Program-made: the position numbers and the translations under genes | Notes under the pieces: model-generated | The model's database searches: none | The model's input: the letters and a program-made list of their open reading frames with translations, nothing else | What the model was told of the DNA's origin: nothing | In this document: one piece after another, positions 47,875 through 60,068 of the stretch | Numbering within the stretch: position 1 is the first letter of the stretch | How the letters are laid out: every line of letters begins with the position of its first letter | Assembly (NCBI GenBank): GCA_000611775.1 | Contig: KK106983.1 | Span: 827,875-891,874, forward strand | Length of the DNA stretch: 64,000 nt | Direction: 5' to 3' | Source of the DNA: Umbilicaria muhlenbergii | Lineage: Eukaryota; Ascomycota; Lecanoromycetes; Umbilicariales; Umbilicariaceae

Positions 47875-50625
47875 ATGGCATCCACCAGCGGCGCTTCCAA
47901 GGTTGGCCATGGCCTTGCAAAGGCTTTGGGAATCAAGCTTGACTATCGCAACCCTACGGGCAAGGACGATACAACAAGAGGCGAATCGGTCTTCTCAGTT
48001 TCTACCGCCGATTCTTACGTCGAGGAGGAGCCTACTACTGCAGAATGGTTGCGAGAGGTTACCCCCACCCGGGCGACATTCCTCCGGTACCTTCACAACT
48101 TGTTCCCTTTCACTCATTGGATCACTCGGTATAATACCCAATGGCTTTACGGCGATCTTGTTGCAGGTGAGAGCAGATTCTCTAGAAACTAATAACGAGA
48201 GACTTGTTGACGAAACATTTGCATCCAGGTATCACTGTCGGGGCTGTAGTTGTTCCACAGGGAATGGCGTATGCCGCCTTGGCTGAGCTCAAGCCTCAGT
48301 TTGGCCTTTATTCGTCTTTCATGGGTGTTTTACTGTATTGGTTCTTCGCCACTTCCAAGGACATTACCATTGGAGTGAGTATGCTACAAGTGCACGCCCT
48401 GAGTGGGAACTGACTCTCTTTTAGCCCGTTGCTGTTGCATCGACGATCACTGGGAATGTCGTCGGGATGGTTGCAAAGTCTGACCCAGATGTCCCGGGTC
48501 ACGTGGTAGCCTCAGCGCTTGCCCTCATTTCCGGCTCTATCATCTGCTTTATCGGCCTTATTCGCTGCGGGTGGATCGTTGACTTCATTCCGCTGACCGC
48601 CATCTCTGCCTTCATGACAGGTTCTGCCATCAACATTGCCGCTGGTCAAGTTCCTACTGTAATGGGTATCAGCAACCTTTTTAACACAAGAGCTTCTACC
48701 TATCGGGTTATCATTAACACGCTGAAAAATCTCGGACATAGCAAGCTCGATGCTGCCATGGGTCTGACAGCCCTTTTTTTTCTTTACGCCATTCGGAGTG
48801 CCCTCAATTTCGGAGCTCGCAAGATTCCAAATCGAAGGAAGATGTTCTTCTTCCTGTCCACCCTGCGGACTGTATTTGTCATCCTGCTTTACACAATGGT
48901 GAGCTGGTTGGTCAATCGACACCACCGCAAGAAGCCCTTGTTCAAGATCTTGAGCACTGTTCCGCGAGGTAATGGCCTGTCATCATCGGAGCCTTGTGTT
49001 CCATTGTACTGATTGTTCAATAGGATTCCAAAATGCTGCAGTCCCCATTATCAATACCAGGATTATCAAGTCTTTCGCCAGCCAGCTACCCGTGACGGTC
49101 ATTGTCCTGCTGATCGAGCACATTGCTATTTCCAAGTCTTTCGGAAGAGTAAACAACTACACGATCGATCCATCCCAAGAGATGGTAGCAATCGGGTTCA
49201 CGAATCTGTTCGGACCCTTTCTGGGAGCTTACCCAGCCACCGGCTCGTTCTCGCGGACTGCCATCAAGTCCAAGGCTGGTGTGCGTACTCCTTTCGCTGG
49301 TTTCATCACCGCTATTGTGGTGCTTCTCGCAATTTATGCATTGCCAGCTGTCTTCTTCTACGTTCCCAGCGCAACGCTGTCAGCTGTAATCATTCACGCT
49401 GTTGGTGATTTGATCACACCACCCAACACCCTCTACCAATTCTGGCGAGTTTCTCCTATCGAAGTCATCATATTCTTCGCAGGAGTCTTTGTCACCGTGT
49501 TCTCTAGCATTGAAAACGGTATTTACACTACTATCTGTATCTCGATTGCAGTTCTGTTGTTCCGTGTGGTCAAGGCCAAGGGCCGCTTCCTTGGCAAAGT
49601 CAAGGTTCATTCAGTTATCGGAGACCATTATATGGATGGCGCCAGCAAGTACAACCCTTATCAGGATAAGCTGGCCGATGCAAGTGATCCCGACAGATCT
49701 ACCAGAAACCTGTTCTTGCCGCTCAGGCATAACGACGGATCAAATCCTCAGATTGATGTTGATTCACCCTATCCGGGTATCTTCATATACAGATTCTCCG
49801 AGGGCTTTAACTATCCCAATGCGAACCATTACCTTGATTACATGGTTGCTACTATCTTCAAGGAGACCCGTCGAACCAACGTAAATCACTATGAGAAGCT
49901 TGGGGTACGTTCCCGATTTCGACTAGATTCGCCTCAACTCAGTACTGACCAGTGTTTAGGATCGGCCCTGGAATGACCCCGGTCCACGTCGCGGTCGTGC
50001 CGCGCAAGATCACTTGGACCGTCCGACGCTCAAAGCTATCATCCTCGACTTTTCATCGGTCAACAACGTTGATATCACCGTAGTGCAACACCTTATTGAC
50101 GTCCGTAATCAGCTTGACCGATATACATCGCCAGAGAAAGTGGACTGGCACTTCGCCTGTATCAACAACCGCTGGACCAAACGTGCCCTCGCATCCGCGG
50201 GTTTTGGCTATCACGTACCGGCAGACGATGTTCCCCTCTACCACCGTTGGAAGCCCGTCTTTAGCGTCGCTGAGATTGGCGGCAATACTTCTGCCGCAGC
50301 CGCTGCAGAACATCGGGAGAACGAGATGGAAATCCAACGCCAACGGACCCGGGATGTGGAGCAAGCTTCAAGGACCAAGAGTACAGCTCACGAAGGTGCC
50401 ATTTCGCATGACACCGCCAGCTCGAGCAGCGATGGCATCACCAGGCAACTATCGGACAGCAAGGCATACGCGAAAGTGACGTCCAGGCATGCGCTGGTGC
50501 ATAGTCTCAATAGGCCGCTGTTCCACATCGACCTCACCAGCGCTTTGCAGAGCGCCATCGCCAATGTGGAAAGGATAGGCGAGGTAGAGGTGAAGGGAGT
50601 TGGCACCGAAGCCGATCAGAAGTGA
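47875..50625 (+). CDS. Sulfate permease (SLC26/SulP family with STAS domain)
   Basis: Plasma-membrane sulfate:proton symporter, first step of sulfur assimilation. Exons 47875..48166, 48229..48374, 48425..48968, 49024..49904 and 49960..50625 give 842 aa. The SulP signature GITVGAVVVPQGMAYAALAELKPQFGLYSSF spans the first junction. Many hydrophobic segments follow, with NLFGPFLGAYPATGSFSRTAIKSKAGVRTP as a second family block. The C-terminal STAS domain (LKAIILDFSSVNNVDITVVQHLIDVR) and its cytosolic tail close the protein. Length and architecture match fungal SUL1/SUL2 and CYS-13/CYS-14 transporters; which subtype cannot be decided here. Regulation by a CYS3/MetR-type factor is known for the family, but I did not identify a site. 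Confidence 0.94.
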
Positions 50626-51902
50626 TGTGCCGTCGACCGGCATGGATCGGTCTTTGCGTTTGGATAGATGTTTGGATATGATACCAATTTTACTTCAGCG
50701 CTTGATGTATTTGAATAGCATCATTGGAGGAGCGAAATGGGGTTATGTGTGTTGAGGAGCCTTTATGATCATAGAAAATGGAGATCCAATTATATATTCC
50801 TTCGTACAGCATCGAAGCTGTTTCTACGAGTATAGCCTGTTTTCCCATCATCCGTTTCAACATCAATACCTCCTTGCCTTTGTTGTCGTTCCCACCCCCA
50901 GCTCCAGTACCACAATAAGCACGCGTCACAGTACTTACAAACGACTCCTCGTAAAAACCTCACCCCTAATTTTTCACATCAGCACCCCACATGCATACAT
51001 GATCAACCCCAACCACGCAACCGCTCGCCGCGCTCGCACCCTAAACCTAATCCGGTATACGAACGAACCCCAGCATTCTGTTCTTGCCAAAAACTTGTCC
51101 CGCGGAAGTCAGCGTCATGAGTTGAGCACTCAAGCGGTTGTGTGATGAGCACTAGTTTTCAGTCAAGGGTGTTTCGACAGGCCTTGAACGGAGGGTTCAG
51201 GGATTGAGGATGTAGTTAGGGGTGGGTATCAATAGGGGTGGTCATTTTTGTGGAGAACCCCGGTTGCCGATACGACACCGCGCCCATCTCAAACCGCAGA
51301 ACCAGGAAGGATGTCCTCAGCACACTGCGCAGACACCGCAGCCCTATCAACACTCCAATCCGCCACCAAGTCCAGCAATGCGTATTCGAATTCTTGACGA
51401 GGTGGGATCGGCTCCCTGCCCTGCACTGCGAGATGGCTACCTAGGGAGGGGGCGGCTTAGGGCTAAACTTACTTCCTGCGGAGGGAGGTCGCTAGACTTA
51501 CGGCTTCTGCCCACTCAGTCACACGGCCTCGAGTTGAAATGACCGATATGACGTCCCTGGCGAACCGACTGCTTGCTGACGGGGTTCCAGGAAATGGATG
51601 TAAGCTACCCTGCCGCTTCGTCGGTGCCGAGCAGCTGGCGTGTCGATGGTCTGTTGTGTAATCAATAGTGCAGACAGACCCGATGCCACAGCTCCTAGTG
51701 AGCCGGCGAACTAGAAGCATGCTCATTCAAAAGTCACCAAAAAAGCGCAGCGAGCACTCCACAGCGAACATTATGAATCTAGCGCGGCACGTGTTGTCTG
51801 TTCAAACGTATCATCAACGGTGATTGGGTCCGTACCGGAAAAGACACATCTATATCTCCCAAGTCATGCAAGTAGTCTTGGATAGCATCCCACCCCACCC
51901 CG
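50626..51902. other. Convergent intergenic region between the permease gene and vps53
   Basis: About 1.3 kb between two 3' ends. It has short open frames on both strands without family resemblance, and no repeat worth naming. Confidence 0.4.
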
Positions 51903-54704
51903 TCATCTCCCCCCCTCATCCGCCCCCTTCCCCCCACCCCCAAACCTCCCAAACCCGCCCATATCCCTCCTAAAGAACTTTCCAATATTCCTCAAATTAT
52001 CATTCAAATGCCCCTGCGTCGCCGCAGTCCCGGATCCTCCCATGGCCGCCGACTGCTGCTGTGCCGGCGGACTCATAGTTTCAGAAGCGGGCGTGTTGGA
52101 ACCGCCTCCCAACGCGGGCGTACCGAGCCGATCGACACCATCCCTCGCCGCGGTCATGATGGCCGACCCGAACGTCGCGGGGTCGAACCGCCCTGGCAAG
52201 TTCGCCGTGCTGAGAGTCGCCGCGGTGGAGAGGGAGCCGATACCCGCCCCGAGATGAGCGCCGGCCCCGCCGCTACTCTGCACCACGAGCGGCGTCAGCA
52301 GCGGCGATAGGGCCGGCAGATTCTCGTTGCGCGGGCTGGCTCTGTGGGCGTGGAAGAGCTCGACGAGATGGGCGTGGTCGGCCTTGCGCACGCCCTTGAG
52401 GTCGAGGATCTTGCGGAAGTTGGTGTCGGATTTGTCGGCGATGTGGATGAGGTAGGCCTGCACCAGGGCTTCGGGTGGAGAGGGCCGGACTTGGAGGGTC
52501 TTGAGGAGCGGGTCGAGGCGAGACATGGATGCAGAGACGCGTTTGAGGTAGCCGGCGGGGGGGGCGGTGCCGGGGGAGGAGGTGAGGGTGATGAGCTCTT
52601 CGAAGCCCTTTTTCAAGACGTAGGAGTCAAGGAGCATCTGGGACGTGTTGTTAGCGGAGAGTTATTCTGTCGGAGTCCTGCGGGGTGGACATCATACCTG
52701 CTCCGCTCCGACTTCAGATATTGGTCGGCATTGTACAATATTGCCGACATAAGCGTTCGCCAAAGATTCCACCAGATTGTCACAGAACGCTCGGGCGTAC
52801 TGCTGTTTATGTAGCATGCCCAGAATCTCGGCTGTTTTATCCTTGATACGTCGTAGCATCTCGGCCACGTACGAGCTCTGGTCGCCAACGCTTTCGAGCT
52901 TGCTCCAGCTTGTATTTCGCATTTCTCTCCAGCTAGGCTCAATGTCTATCTCCACCTTGCGAACAAGTCCACGAACCGCAGCGCTCGCAATCCCCATAAA
53001 CGCATCGGCCTGACTTTGGAGATCTATGGTCGACTTCAGCGTTTCATCAATTCGACTCCTGATCTTCTCTTCGAGCTGTGTGCAGGTGTTGTAGCAATAG
53101 TCTGCAGTGTTGAGCACAAGTACGATGTCTTCAGTGGAAGGGGTCTTGGAGGGCGTGTGCCCAGTTGCGCGCTCACTAATGTGATAGAACAAGATCTGCT
53201 GTGCATATTGATCGAGGTATTTCGCAAAGACTTTCGACAACTCGACCAACCTCCCGCCAGTTGAAAGCTTAGCACATTGTGCGAGAGTCAACCGGTAAAA
53301 GTGGAACAGCTCTGTAGAAGATGGTATGACCATTTGAGGGGAGAAATCTTCATCAGGCGGCCGAAGAGGTTGTTGGCGATATTTGGGTATCATGGTCGAC
53401 AGTTGCCTGAGTTATCAGTTCGGCGTTTGATACATGCTTCGAAACTTATGGCTTACCGATCTTGGGCTTCGACCCAAACGCTCAGGTAAGGCTCGAATGC
53501 CTCTGAGATTGCGTGGCTAAACAACGGCAACTTTTCATCGGTCGAAGTCATGGTATCTATCGAAGCACGCGACTACGAACACGTTAGGCAATTAGATTCG
53601 GTCAGCAGAATAATCAAGCTTACTGTGGTGACAAAACGCCTTTCAAGACCGTGTTCAAAGTCTAGCGTCTCCTGAAGGCAGGAGAGGAGCAGATTGACGT
53701 CCAGAGACTGGCCATCAGCTCGGCGTATGGATCGAGAGAGAATGCCTTTGAAATCATCCCTCGTCGCCTCACAGAATGCGTTGGCAAGCATCTCATTTAC
53801 TCGCCAGGAGGACGGGAATATGGCCGCATGTTCATCGTCATACGTCTTGAGCATTCTTTTGAACCAAGAGTATCTCCTCGAGATATTATCCAAGGAGCCA
53901 GCCTCGTCGTTCCCCCGGAAAACTTGCCGATATTCTCGCAACTGCGTGTTGCAATACCACGTGATGAGTCTGGATCTCGCGTTGTCACCTAGGGCATCCA
54001 TGACCAAGCAAGCTTCGGCGAGCATGCCTTTTCGCTGCGGGATCTCGCTCTTGGCGAACGTGACCTCGAAATCTTCACACACCTGCTCCAATAGCTCTCG
54101 TTGTAGGTCCGCAACGTTTTTACTCAGAGTAGCGATCTGGTCGATGGATCGGTAGGACTTGAAGTGTGCCATAAGTTGGATGACCGCCTGCAGTAGTTGT
54201 GCGCATTCCCTGTACTGCCGAGTATTGCTTAAGCCCCGAAGTTGCTCATACGCCGTAGTCAGCATCTGTAGCCTCTTCAGAGCCGTCATCGATAGTGTGA
54301 GGTTTCGCTTCGTATTGTCGAGCCGCTTGATGTCGGCCGTCATCTCTGTTATCGCCTGCTCCGTCTGCAACGCCCGCTCTCTAACAGCCTCAATCTTCTG
54401 GAAAAGGTCTGCGAGCTCGGCCTTGGCTGACTGTATACGCTGGATGCTGTCAACGTCCGAAGCCGACTGCTGTGAGACCACTTCGGTAATCTCATTGTCG
54501 AGCTCATGTTGGTAGCTCTGAAGAGCCCGGGAAGCTTTTGCAACTGACGAGAGGGTCGAGGGATGAGAGAATATGGCATTGAGATGCTCGATGGGGTCGT
54601 AGGCAGCTTCATTCTTCGTCAGCTTCGGTTCTGAGGAATTTACGCGGTCTGTGAACAATACCAGAATCCAAGGAGCTTGATGCTATGCCATTCACCTGCG
54701 TCAT
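51903..54704 (-). CDS. vps53: GARP complex subunit Vps53
   Basis: Part of the Golgi-associated retrograde protein tether that captures endosome-derived vesicles at the trans-Golgi network. Exons 54662..54704, 53624..54606, 53457..53572, 52698..53406 and 51903..52637 give 861 aa. The 55-nt first intron removes a stretch that would otherwise give a false start; splicing yields LDSAAYDPIEHLNAIFSHPSTLSSV, the conserved N-terminal block. Coiled-coil heptads follow (about 40-110). The ISEAFEPYLSVWVEAQDRQLSTMIPKYR block crosses two introns and is a Vps53 hallmark. The C-terminal 100 residues are low-complexity Gly/Ala/Ser with a GGFGRFGGGGKG end and look disordered. Confidence 0.93.
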
Positions 54705-55469
54705 GAGGCTTGTCAATTTCCTTACGCACAGCTGTTTGACTATACACTGCCTAGCTAGTGATTCCGCTCTTTGGCTCTTTTGGAGACGGTTTCGAGCGTG
54801 CCCACATCAGAGTTGAGGAGAGACGATGTTGTAGAGTACCCAGGTAGCGTTTGTAGCCCCGGTTATGGCTCCGGGCCCGAAGACGCGAGCTTTTGGGGCT
54901 CACAGCGGAAGCACCAGGCACCCCTGGCCCGCCCTGACCGCATGCATGCTGGCGTGGCCGGGGGCGGGGAGTAAGCGAGCATTTCCCCCTGAGCCTTCCA
55001 TTGAGCCTAGCACTCCTAGGTAGCTTGTTTGATATTGGCCTAACACGCGTGCCACTCACGGGACTTGGATTGCACAAATTGCATGTACAGCCTGCATTCA
55101 TACGTGGACCTTACTGTACATGCAAAGAATGTAAATAGATGTTGGAGGATTACTTCATTCCGCTCTCTGGCCGCTCTCTGGCCGCTATGTGGATGTACTT
55201 CAGCAATGGAGCAGTTCGCCGTGTTTTTGAGTGCTCAAAGAATAAAATATCTGCCAACAATAGAAGATTGCCTAAGGAGTGGAGTATCAAAGTACGCAAA
55301 ACAGTAGGATTCCAATGACTAGCCCCTTGATGGCCAAAATCTCCATATTGACAGAACACTTGACCTCTACCCATGTATCAGTAGCTTAAAGTATGTATGA
55401 CTGCTTCCACCATTCGCCACATACGATCATATGCCCAGCGCCATATATGGACCTACTGAACCGGATCCA
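54705..55469. other. Intergenic region between vps53 and the chitinase gene
   Basis: About 765 bp containing the vps53 promoter and the chitinase 3' flank. The sequence CTCTCTGGCCG is duplicated near 55163-55185. No gene is supported. Confidence 0.4.
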
Positions 55470-56774
55470 TCAAAGATCATGCAGTGCGTTATAGCCCGTC
55501 TCTACCAAGCTCCGTGGGCTCTGTGCATCGGCCGTGCCAGTCCAGTAGAACAAGCCTCCAAGTTGGTTTTGCGCAACATAGGTTGCCTTCATCTGCACCG
55601 TTCGAGGGTTGTCATATGTTACAAACCCACCATCTCCACCTACGCAATAGGCGGCGCCAACTAGGGTATCCACATACTCTTGCGCCCCCGGTCGAGGCAA
55701 GTCGCGGTACTCGAAGGTCCCTCCTTCACCTCCGTGGCCCGCGTACTGCTGAGCAATGCTGACAGCCCCAGCAAATGAATGTCCATAGACGGGAATACCA
55801 AGAAGGATCTTCGACGCTGGTACGCCTCTCGAGCGCATGTAGGTCACCGCGCTGTGTCCCGATACCCTCGCGGCATCGTTATGCGGTCGTTGAGGCGTAA
55901 ACAGTTGTGCTTGATGACCGGTAGTATCTAGCCACGGGCCAGCAAAATCGTACGCCATAAGATTGATGAGATCGAGATAAAATGACGCGTGGCTTAGATC
56001 AATGTGCTGCAAGGCCCAAGCACCGGCGGGTAAGGCGGACGTGAGGATGTAGACCGGAGACGGTAGGTACGCGCGAGCAGCTGCGAGAAGATGGATATAG
56101 TCAAGCCCTTGTTGCGCGTCAAATGGATGCTCCCAGTCAACTAGATGTGTTAGTAGCTGTACACAACTACGGGTAAGGGACGACTAGAGTACTGTCAATG
56201 CCGTCTAGACCATATTCATCAACGAGGGCTCTTGCACTCATTGCGAATGTATTCCTCTTCGTCCCATTGCTTGCAACTCCCGCGAAGGGTGCACTTCCTG
56301 GACCGCCACCACCGATGGACAGGATGATCTTGAGAAGCGGGTATTGCTGCTTCAGATCGTTCAAGGCATTCAGACAGCCAGTTGTGCCATCCACTGCGAT
56401 TTGAGCATCGGCATACTCATCGCTAAGCTGCGACTGTTTCAACGATCGGCACGAATGTACAGCAGGCTTCAGTCAACGTACGAATACCCTTCCGTCAGTA
56501 GTGAGCCTGTGCTTGTGATGAGTGCTCAGCCATCAAACCACACGCTAGATGATACTTACCCGGCAAAAGCGTAGAAGACATGGGAGACGTGTCCCAAGCT
56601 GAGCGACGAGGGTGGTTGTTGACGGTAGATCCTGTAATTTGGATAGTAGACGGCGTTTGCGAAGAGAGAAACCCTTGAATCGGAAGAGACCGGGAGGATC
56701 CTCGACTGCTGACCAACACCTCGAAGAGGACGTCTGAACCAACTTGGCAATGACGGCCCTGAGGAAGTAGACAT
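55470..56774 (-). CDS. GH18 chitinase without a signal peptide
   Basis: Hydrolyses beta-1,4-linked N-acetylglucosamine polymers. Exons 56560..56774, a 25-nt micro-exon 56482..56506, 56193..56433 and 55470..56140 give 383 aa. The substrate-assisted catalytic motif is intact as DGIDIDWE, created by splicing the third intron (TACTAACAC branch site). The SIGGGGPGSAPFAGVAS strand, LMAYDFAGPW and a C-terminal GGLFYWTGTAD are further GH18 blocks. The N-terminus SSGPSLPSWFRRPLRG is not hydrophobic, so the enzyme is probably intracellular or exported unconventionally. Upstream continuation of the frame lacks an ATG. The micro-exon contributes LTTDGRVF, joining two conserved strands. Confidence 0.9.
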
Positions 56775-57492
56775 TAGGGGGCAGTAGTGGATTCCCGATG
56801 TCGCGGCAGGCACGTTGAACCTACAATCGCCGAGTCTATGGACACTGCCGTAGCTTCACCTCTCTGTTTTGTTTTGGGGCAGTGCAAACAAGACGGGCTA
56901 AAGCGAAAGACAGGCGCACATTGGCGGAACGGAGACTGCAAGTGAACCAATGTGTACGGTGAACAGATGGGGATTACTGTCATTTTTCGACGAGAGAAGC
57001 CATCTTCATAAACTCATGGAACAGTCCAGGCAACAAGAAGTAAGCATCATCGGCCAGTATCAGACCTCATCTACACAAGGGGCAGCTGGTGTGACCGACT
57101 GCATTCGGCAAGACACGTAGGCAGCCCTCTCCGCAATCGTACGGCAGTTATTGGATCTCCTATTGGAAAACGGCTTCAAGATGTCTTGCATCGAGAGCAC
57201 TATGGCTGAGCGAACCACGAGGCGATCCCAAGCCCTAGACGGAAAGCAGCAAGAGATCTGCGGCGACCTGGCTTTCCTCAGGCCTCCCCAGCCGTCCATC
57301 CCGCACTCTTACCCCGACTTTTGCTGGTCTACTCGTTGCTATCCGAGCCTAATGCAAACGACAGCGCCGAACCAGGTAAAACCGGTCTCGAGACGTCCTA
57401 GACTGGCTTCCCGAGGCATTTTGGGACTGGCGTGCCTGATGTGCCGGTGCTTGTGGGCATGACGCCAGGTACTATCGTACGCTAGAGATATC

Positions 57493-57547
57493 ACCATCTC
57501 GCCATCTCGCCATCTCGCCCTCGCGCCCTCGCGCCATCTCGCAATCT
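57493..57547. repeat. Tandem octamer repeat (CATCTCGC / CCTCGCGC)
   Basis: Seven adjacent eight-base units of the form CATCTCGC or the variant CCTCGCGC. Length is likely polymorphic. No function is apparent. Confidence 0.8.
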
Positions 57548-58140
57548 ACATCTTGCCTCCTCGGCGCCGCCGAGCTGCATCCGTCGCTGGATCTGGACTT
57601 GCCCCTCTCGCCCGGTGCCACCTCGATCGAAAAGGCAGAAACAGGCGGATGATGGAAGCGTCCGCGGGCAGGGGCATTGGGTTTGGGCGCGGGCGTGGGC
57701 TTTGCCAGAACGACCCCCGCGGCGCATGTAGCTGTCATCGCAGCAGGTAGCTGTCAAAGTAGCATAAAGTAGCATAACGGATGTAGGCAGGAGAAAAGCT
57801 CTCCTCAGCGAAGTGCATGAGTCGATAGCGGTCTGGGGTTGAACTCAAAGCAATTGCTCGCTTGTGGAACGAACCGGGGCCGCATTGACGCCTTCAGGCG
57901 TGATCAGGCGTGCGGACGCCTCTACGCTCCAGCAGTGACCTCGGCACTCCAATAGCTACGTAGCCCGCCCCGGCCGCGCTGCCTTCCCCCACGCTACAAG
58001 GAGGTAAGGAGGTACTAGTACCTACGCACTGGTCATTCCGCCTGGAGCAGGTCGAATCGCCGTCGTCACCGTCCGTCGGGCCAGCCGTGTACCGAAGTCT
58101 AAAGACGTCTGCCGAAGGCGGCCACAGGTCCAGCTTGGAT

Positions 58141-58184
58141 CCTCGTCTGCTCGTCTGCCCGTCTGCTCTCTGCTCGTCTGCTCG
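58141..58184. repeat. CTCGTCTG / CCGTCTG-type tandem repeat
   Basis: Five degenerate repeats of CTCGTCTG within the upstream region of yth1. A simple pyrimidine-rich repeat. Confidence 0.65.
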
Positions 58185-58490
58185 AACCTGATCCCCTCCC
58201 GCGGCCAGGCCGTCTCCGCCCCCTCAACCTCCGGCTGAACTCTCAACACGGCTTCTTGCCGCAGGGCTCTCAAGACCTTGGGCTTTACAGCGTCGGGGGG
58301 TATACCCGTCCATCCGCACGCGGTGCCTTAACGCCTTCTTATCTGCCCGACGTCCTATTGTCGTCTCTCGCCAAAACCCGGCAAAACGAGGGCTGGGTTC
58401 AAGGTTTGGATCCAAGGAAAAATACATGCAACCAGGCCCAAACCCCTATCCCCACGAGTTTCAAGCATCGAGATTGTGTTCCCTCAACCG

Positions 58491-59299
58491 ATGGCTCTCG
58501 CCATCGATCGTGCGCCAGCAACGCCGCTGGATCCCGTCGACCAGATCCTGGATCCCTCACGTTCAACCCCCGCGTATTCCTTTGCCTTTTCTGCCTTTCT
58601 GAAGAAGGAGTACCGGTTTGGCCTCGATCCGAGCCGTCCCTACTGCAAGGCTTTCCGTGAGGGGCACTGCCCGTTGGGCAATGCATGTCCCGACAAACAT
58701 CAGGTGACGCACTCGTTCAACAACTTGGTATGCAAGCACTGGCTACGAGGCCTGTGCAAGAAAGGGGACCAGTGTGAATTCCTGCATGAGTACAATCTGT
58801 AAGATCTGCCGCTGCTCAAATCTCACTACATGAATTAATTGAGGCAATCCGTGTCAGGCGGCGTATGCCTGAATGCAATCACTACACGCGCTCCTTGTAC
58901 TGCCCCAACGGTGACGAGTGCCTCTACTTGCATATCGATCCTGCCTCGAAACTCCCCCCATGCCCACATTACGAGAAAGGCTTCTGCCCGCTTGGACCTC
59001 GCTGCAGTAAGAAGCACGTCCGTAAACCCATCTGCAAGTTCTATCTTGCCGGGTTCTGCCCCTACGGGCGACAGTGTAAGGAAGGCGCGCATCCCAGATG
59101 GCCAGAAAACCTCCCCAAACCGACCATTAAGGTAGAAAGGAGTGCGGAGGAGCTGGAGAGAGAGAGGCAAAGGATCAGAGAGGAGGGGGAAAGAGAGGAA
59201 GAGAGAGAATGGGAGAGGCGCGAGGGGAATAGGAGGGATGGGCGAGGTAGAGGAAAGGGCAGATACGGCCAAAGGAGAAGGGGTGGATACGATAGGTAA
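58491..59299 (+). CDS. yth1: mRNA 3'-end processing CCCH zinc-finger protein Yth1 (CPSF30)
   Basis: RNA-binding subunit of the cleavage and polyadenylation factor, contacting the poly(A) signal region. Exons 58491..58798 and 58858..59299 give 249 aa. Five consecutive CCCH fingers are visible: [61 protein letters not shown]-type, [20 protein letters not shown] and [21 protein letters not shown]-type. The intron lies between fingers two and three. The C-terminus is a charged Glu/Arg segment ending in [18 protein letters not shown], an RG-rich tail longer than in yeast. There is no zinc-knuckle as in the human protein. The ATG at 58491 is the first in frame. Confidence 0.96.
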
Positions 59300-60068
59300 A
59301 TAATGACACCACACGATCACTGGCCACCACGATCATCAACAACGGTATCCTGAAACGCTGGGCGCATGCGAATCGAAACGGGACGAAGAAAGTTATCCCT
59401 CATCACCATGATCCACGAGCAACTCCGAGTTCCGCCGTGCACGAGAGCTGGGCCTTGGTAGAATAGCTTACCAATATCGGTTACAGATAATTCCGGCGCA
59501 GCAGTGGGGCCTTTGGGATGATTGTCTTGCGATTCAGGTCTTCATACAAGCATCATGGGGATCTTGACACTCGATATGTGAGATCTTTGAAGAAATCTCT
59601 ACAGATCGAACCACCACCAGGCAAATCTCTTGCTAGACCACCTAAGTATCTGCTCCGCGAACCGTTTCGGGGACATTAGCGTGCTTGAGAGACAATTCTC
59701 AACCCACAGCGCACGGAGCTGCCGCTATGTATAGAGTGGATACAGAGAATATGAAAGTTCAACATAGCGAGCGTACCCATGTGTAACAGATACCTGTCCC
59801 TGCATATCATCAAACTAGTTCTCCTAATGTCATGAGTTTCATTCATGTAACCGAAAGTGATGTGAGACGGTAAATCCATGCCAAGAAGCCAAGAGTCCGA
59901 AAACAGCCCTTCCCTCCCGTCCATCCCATACTCCATCCAACGACCTTCAAAAGGGCCAATCACCATTACCGAAAATCTACCAATCCCTCCTTTGAGCCTA
60001 CCCAACCCCCCAAACATCTTCCCATCTATCAGTACCACCTTCCAACCCATCCCCATTCCAACTCCCCA
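59300..60068. other. Convergent intergenic region between yth1 and the DUF1776 gene
   Basis: About 770 bp between two 3' ends. Strongly C-rich on the plus strand from 59900 onward. No gene is recognised. Confidence 0.4.

Larger units (their letters stand above)
56775..58490. other. Long divergent intergenic region between the chitinase gene and yth1
   Basis: About 1.7 kb. It contains two short tandem repeats (57493-57547 and 58141-58184, separate entries) and GC-rich sequence. Open frames up to 100 codons are not supported as genes. Confidence 0.4.

Noticed and set aside
52344-52814. 156-codon plus-strand frame opposite the vps53 3' exons
   Set aside because: Antisense of a G-rich or C-rich stretch; no domain.
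54606-54658. Apparent N-terminal extension of vps53 reading through 54607-54658
   Set aside because: Begins at a TTG and lies in a 55-nt GT-AG intron; splicing to the exon at 54662-54704 gives the conserved start.
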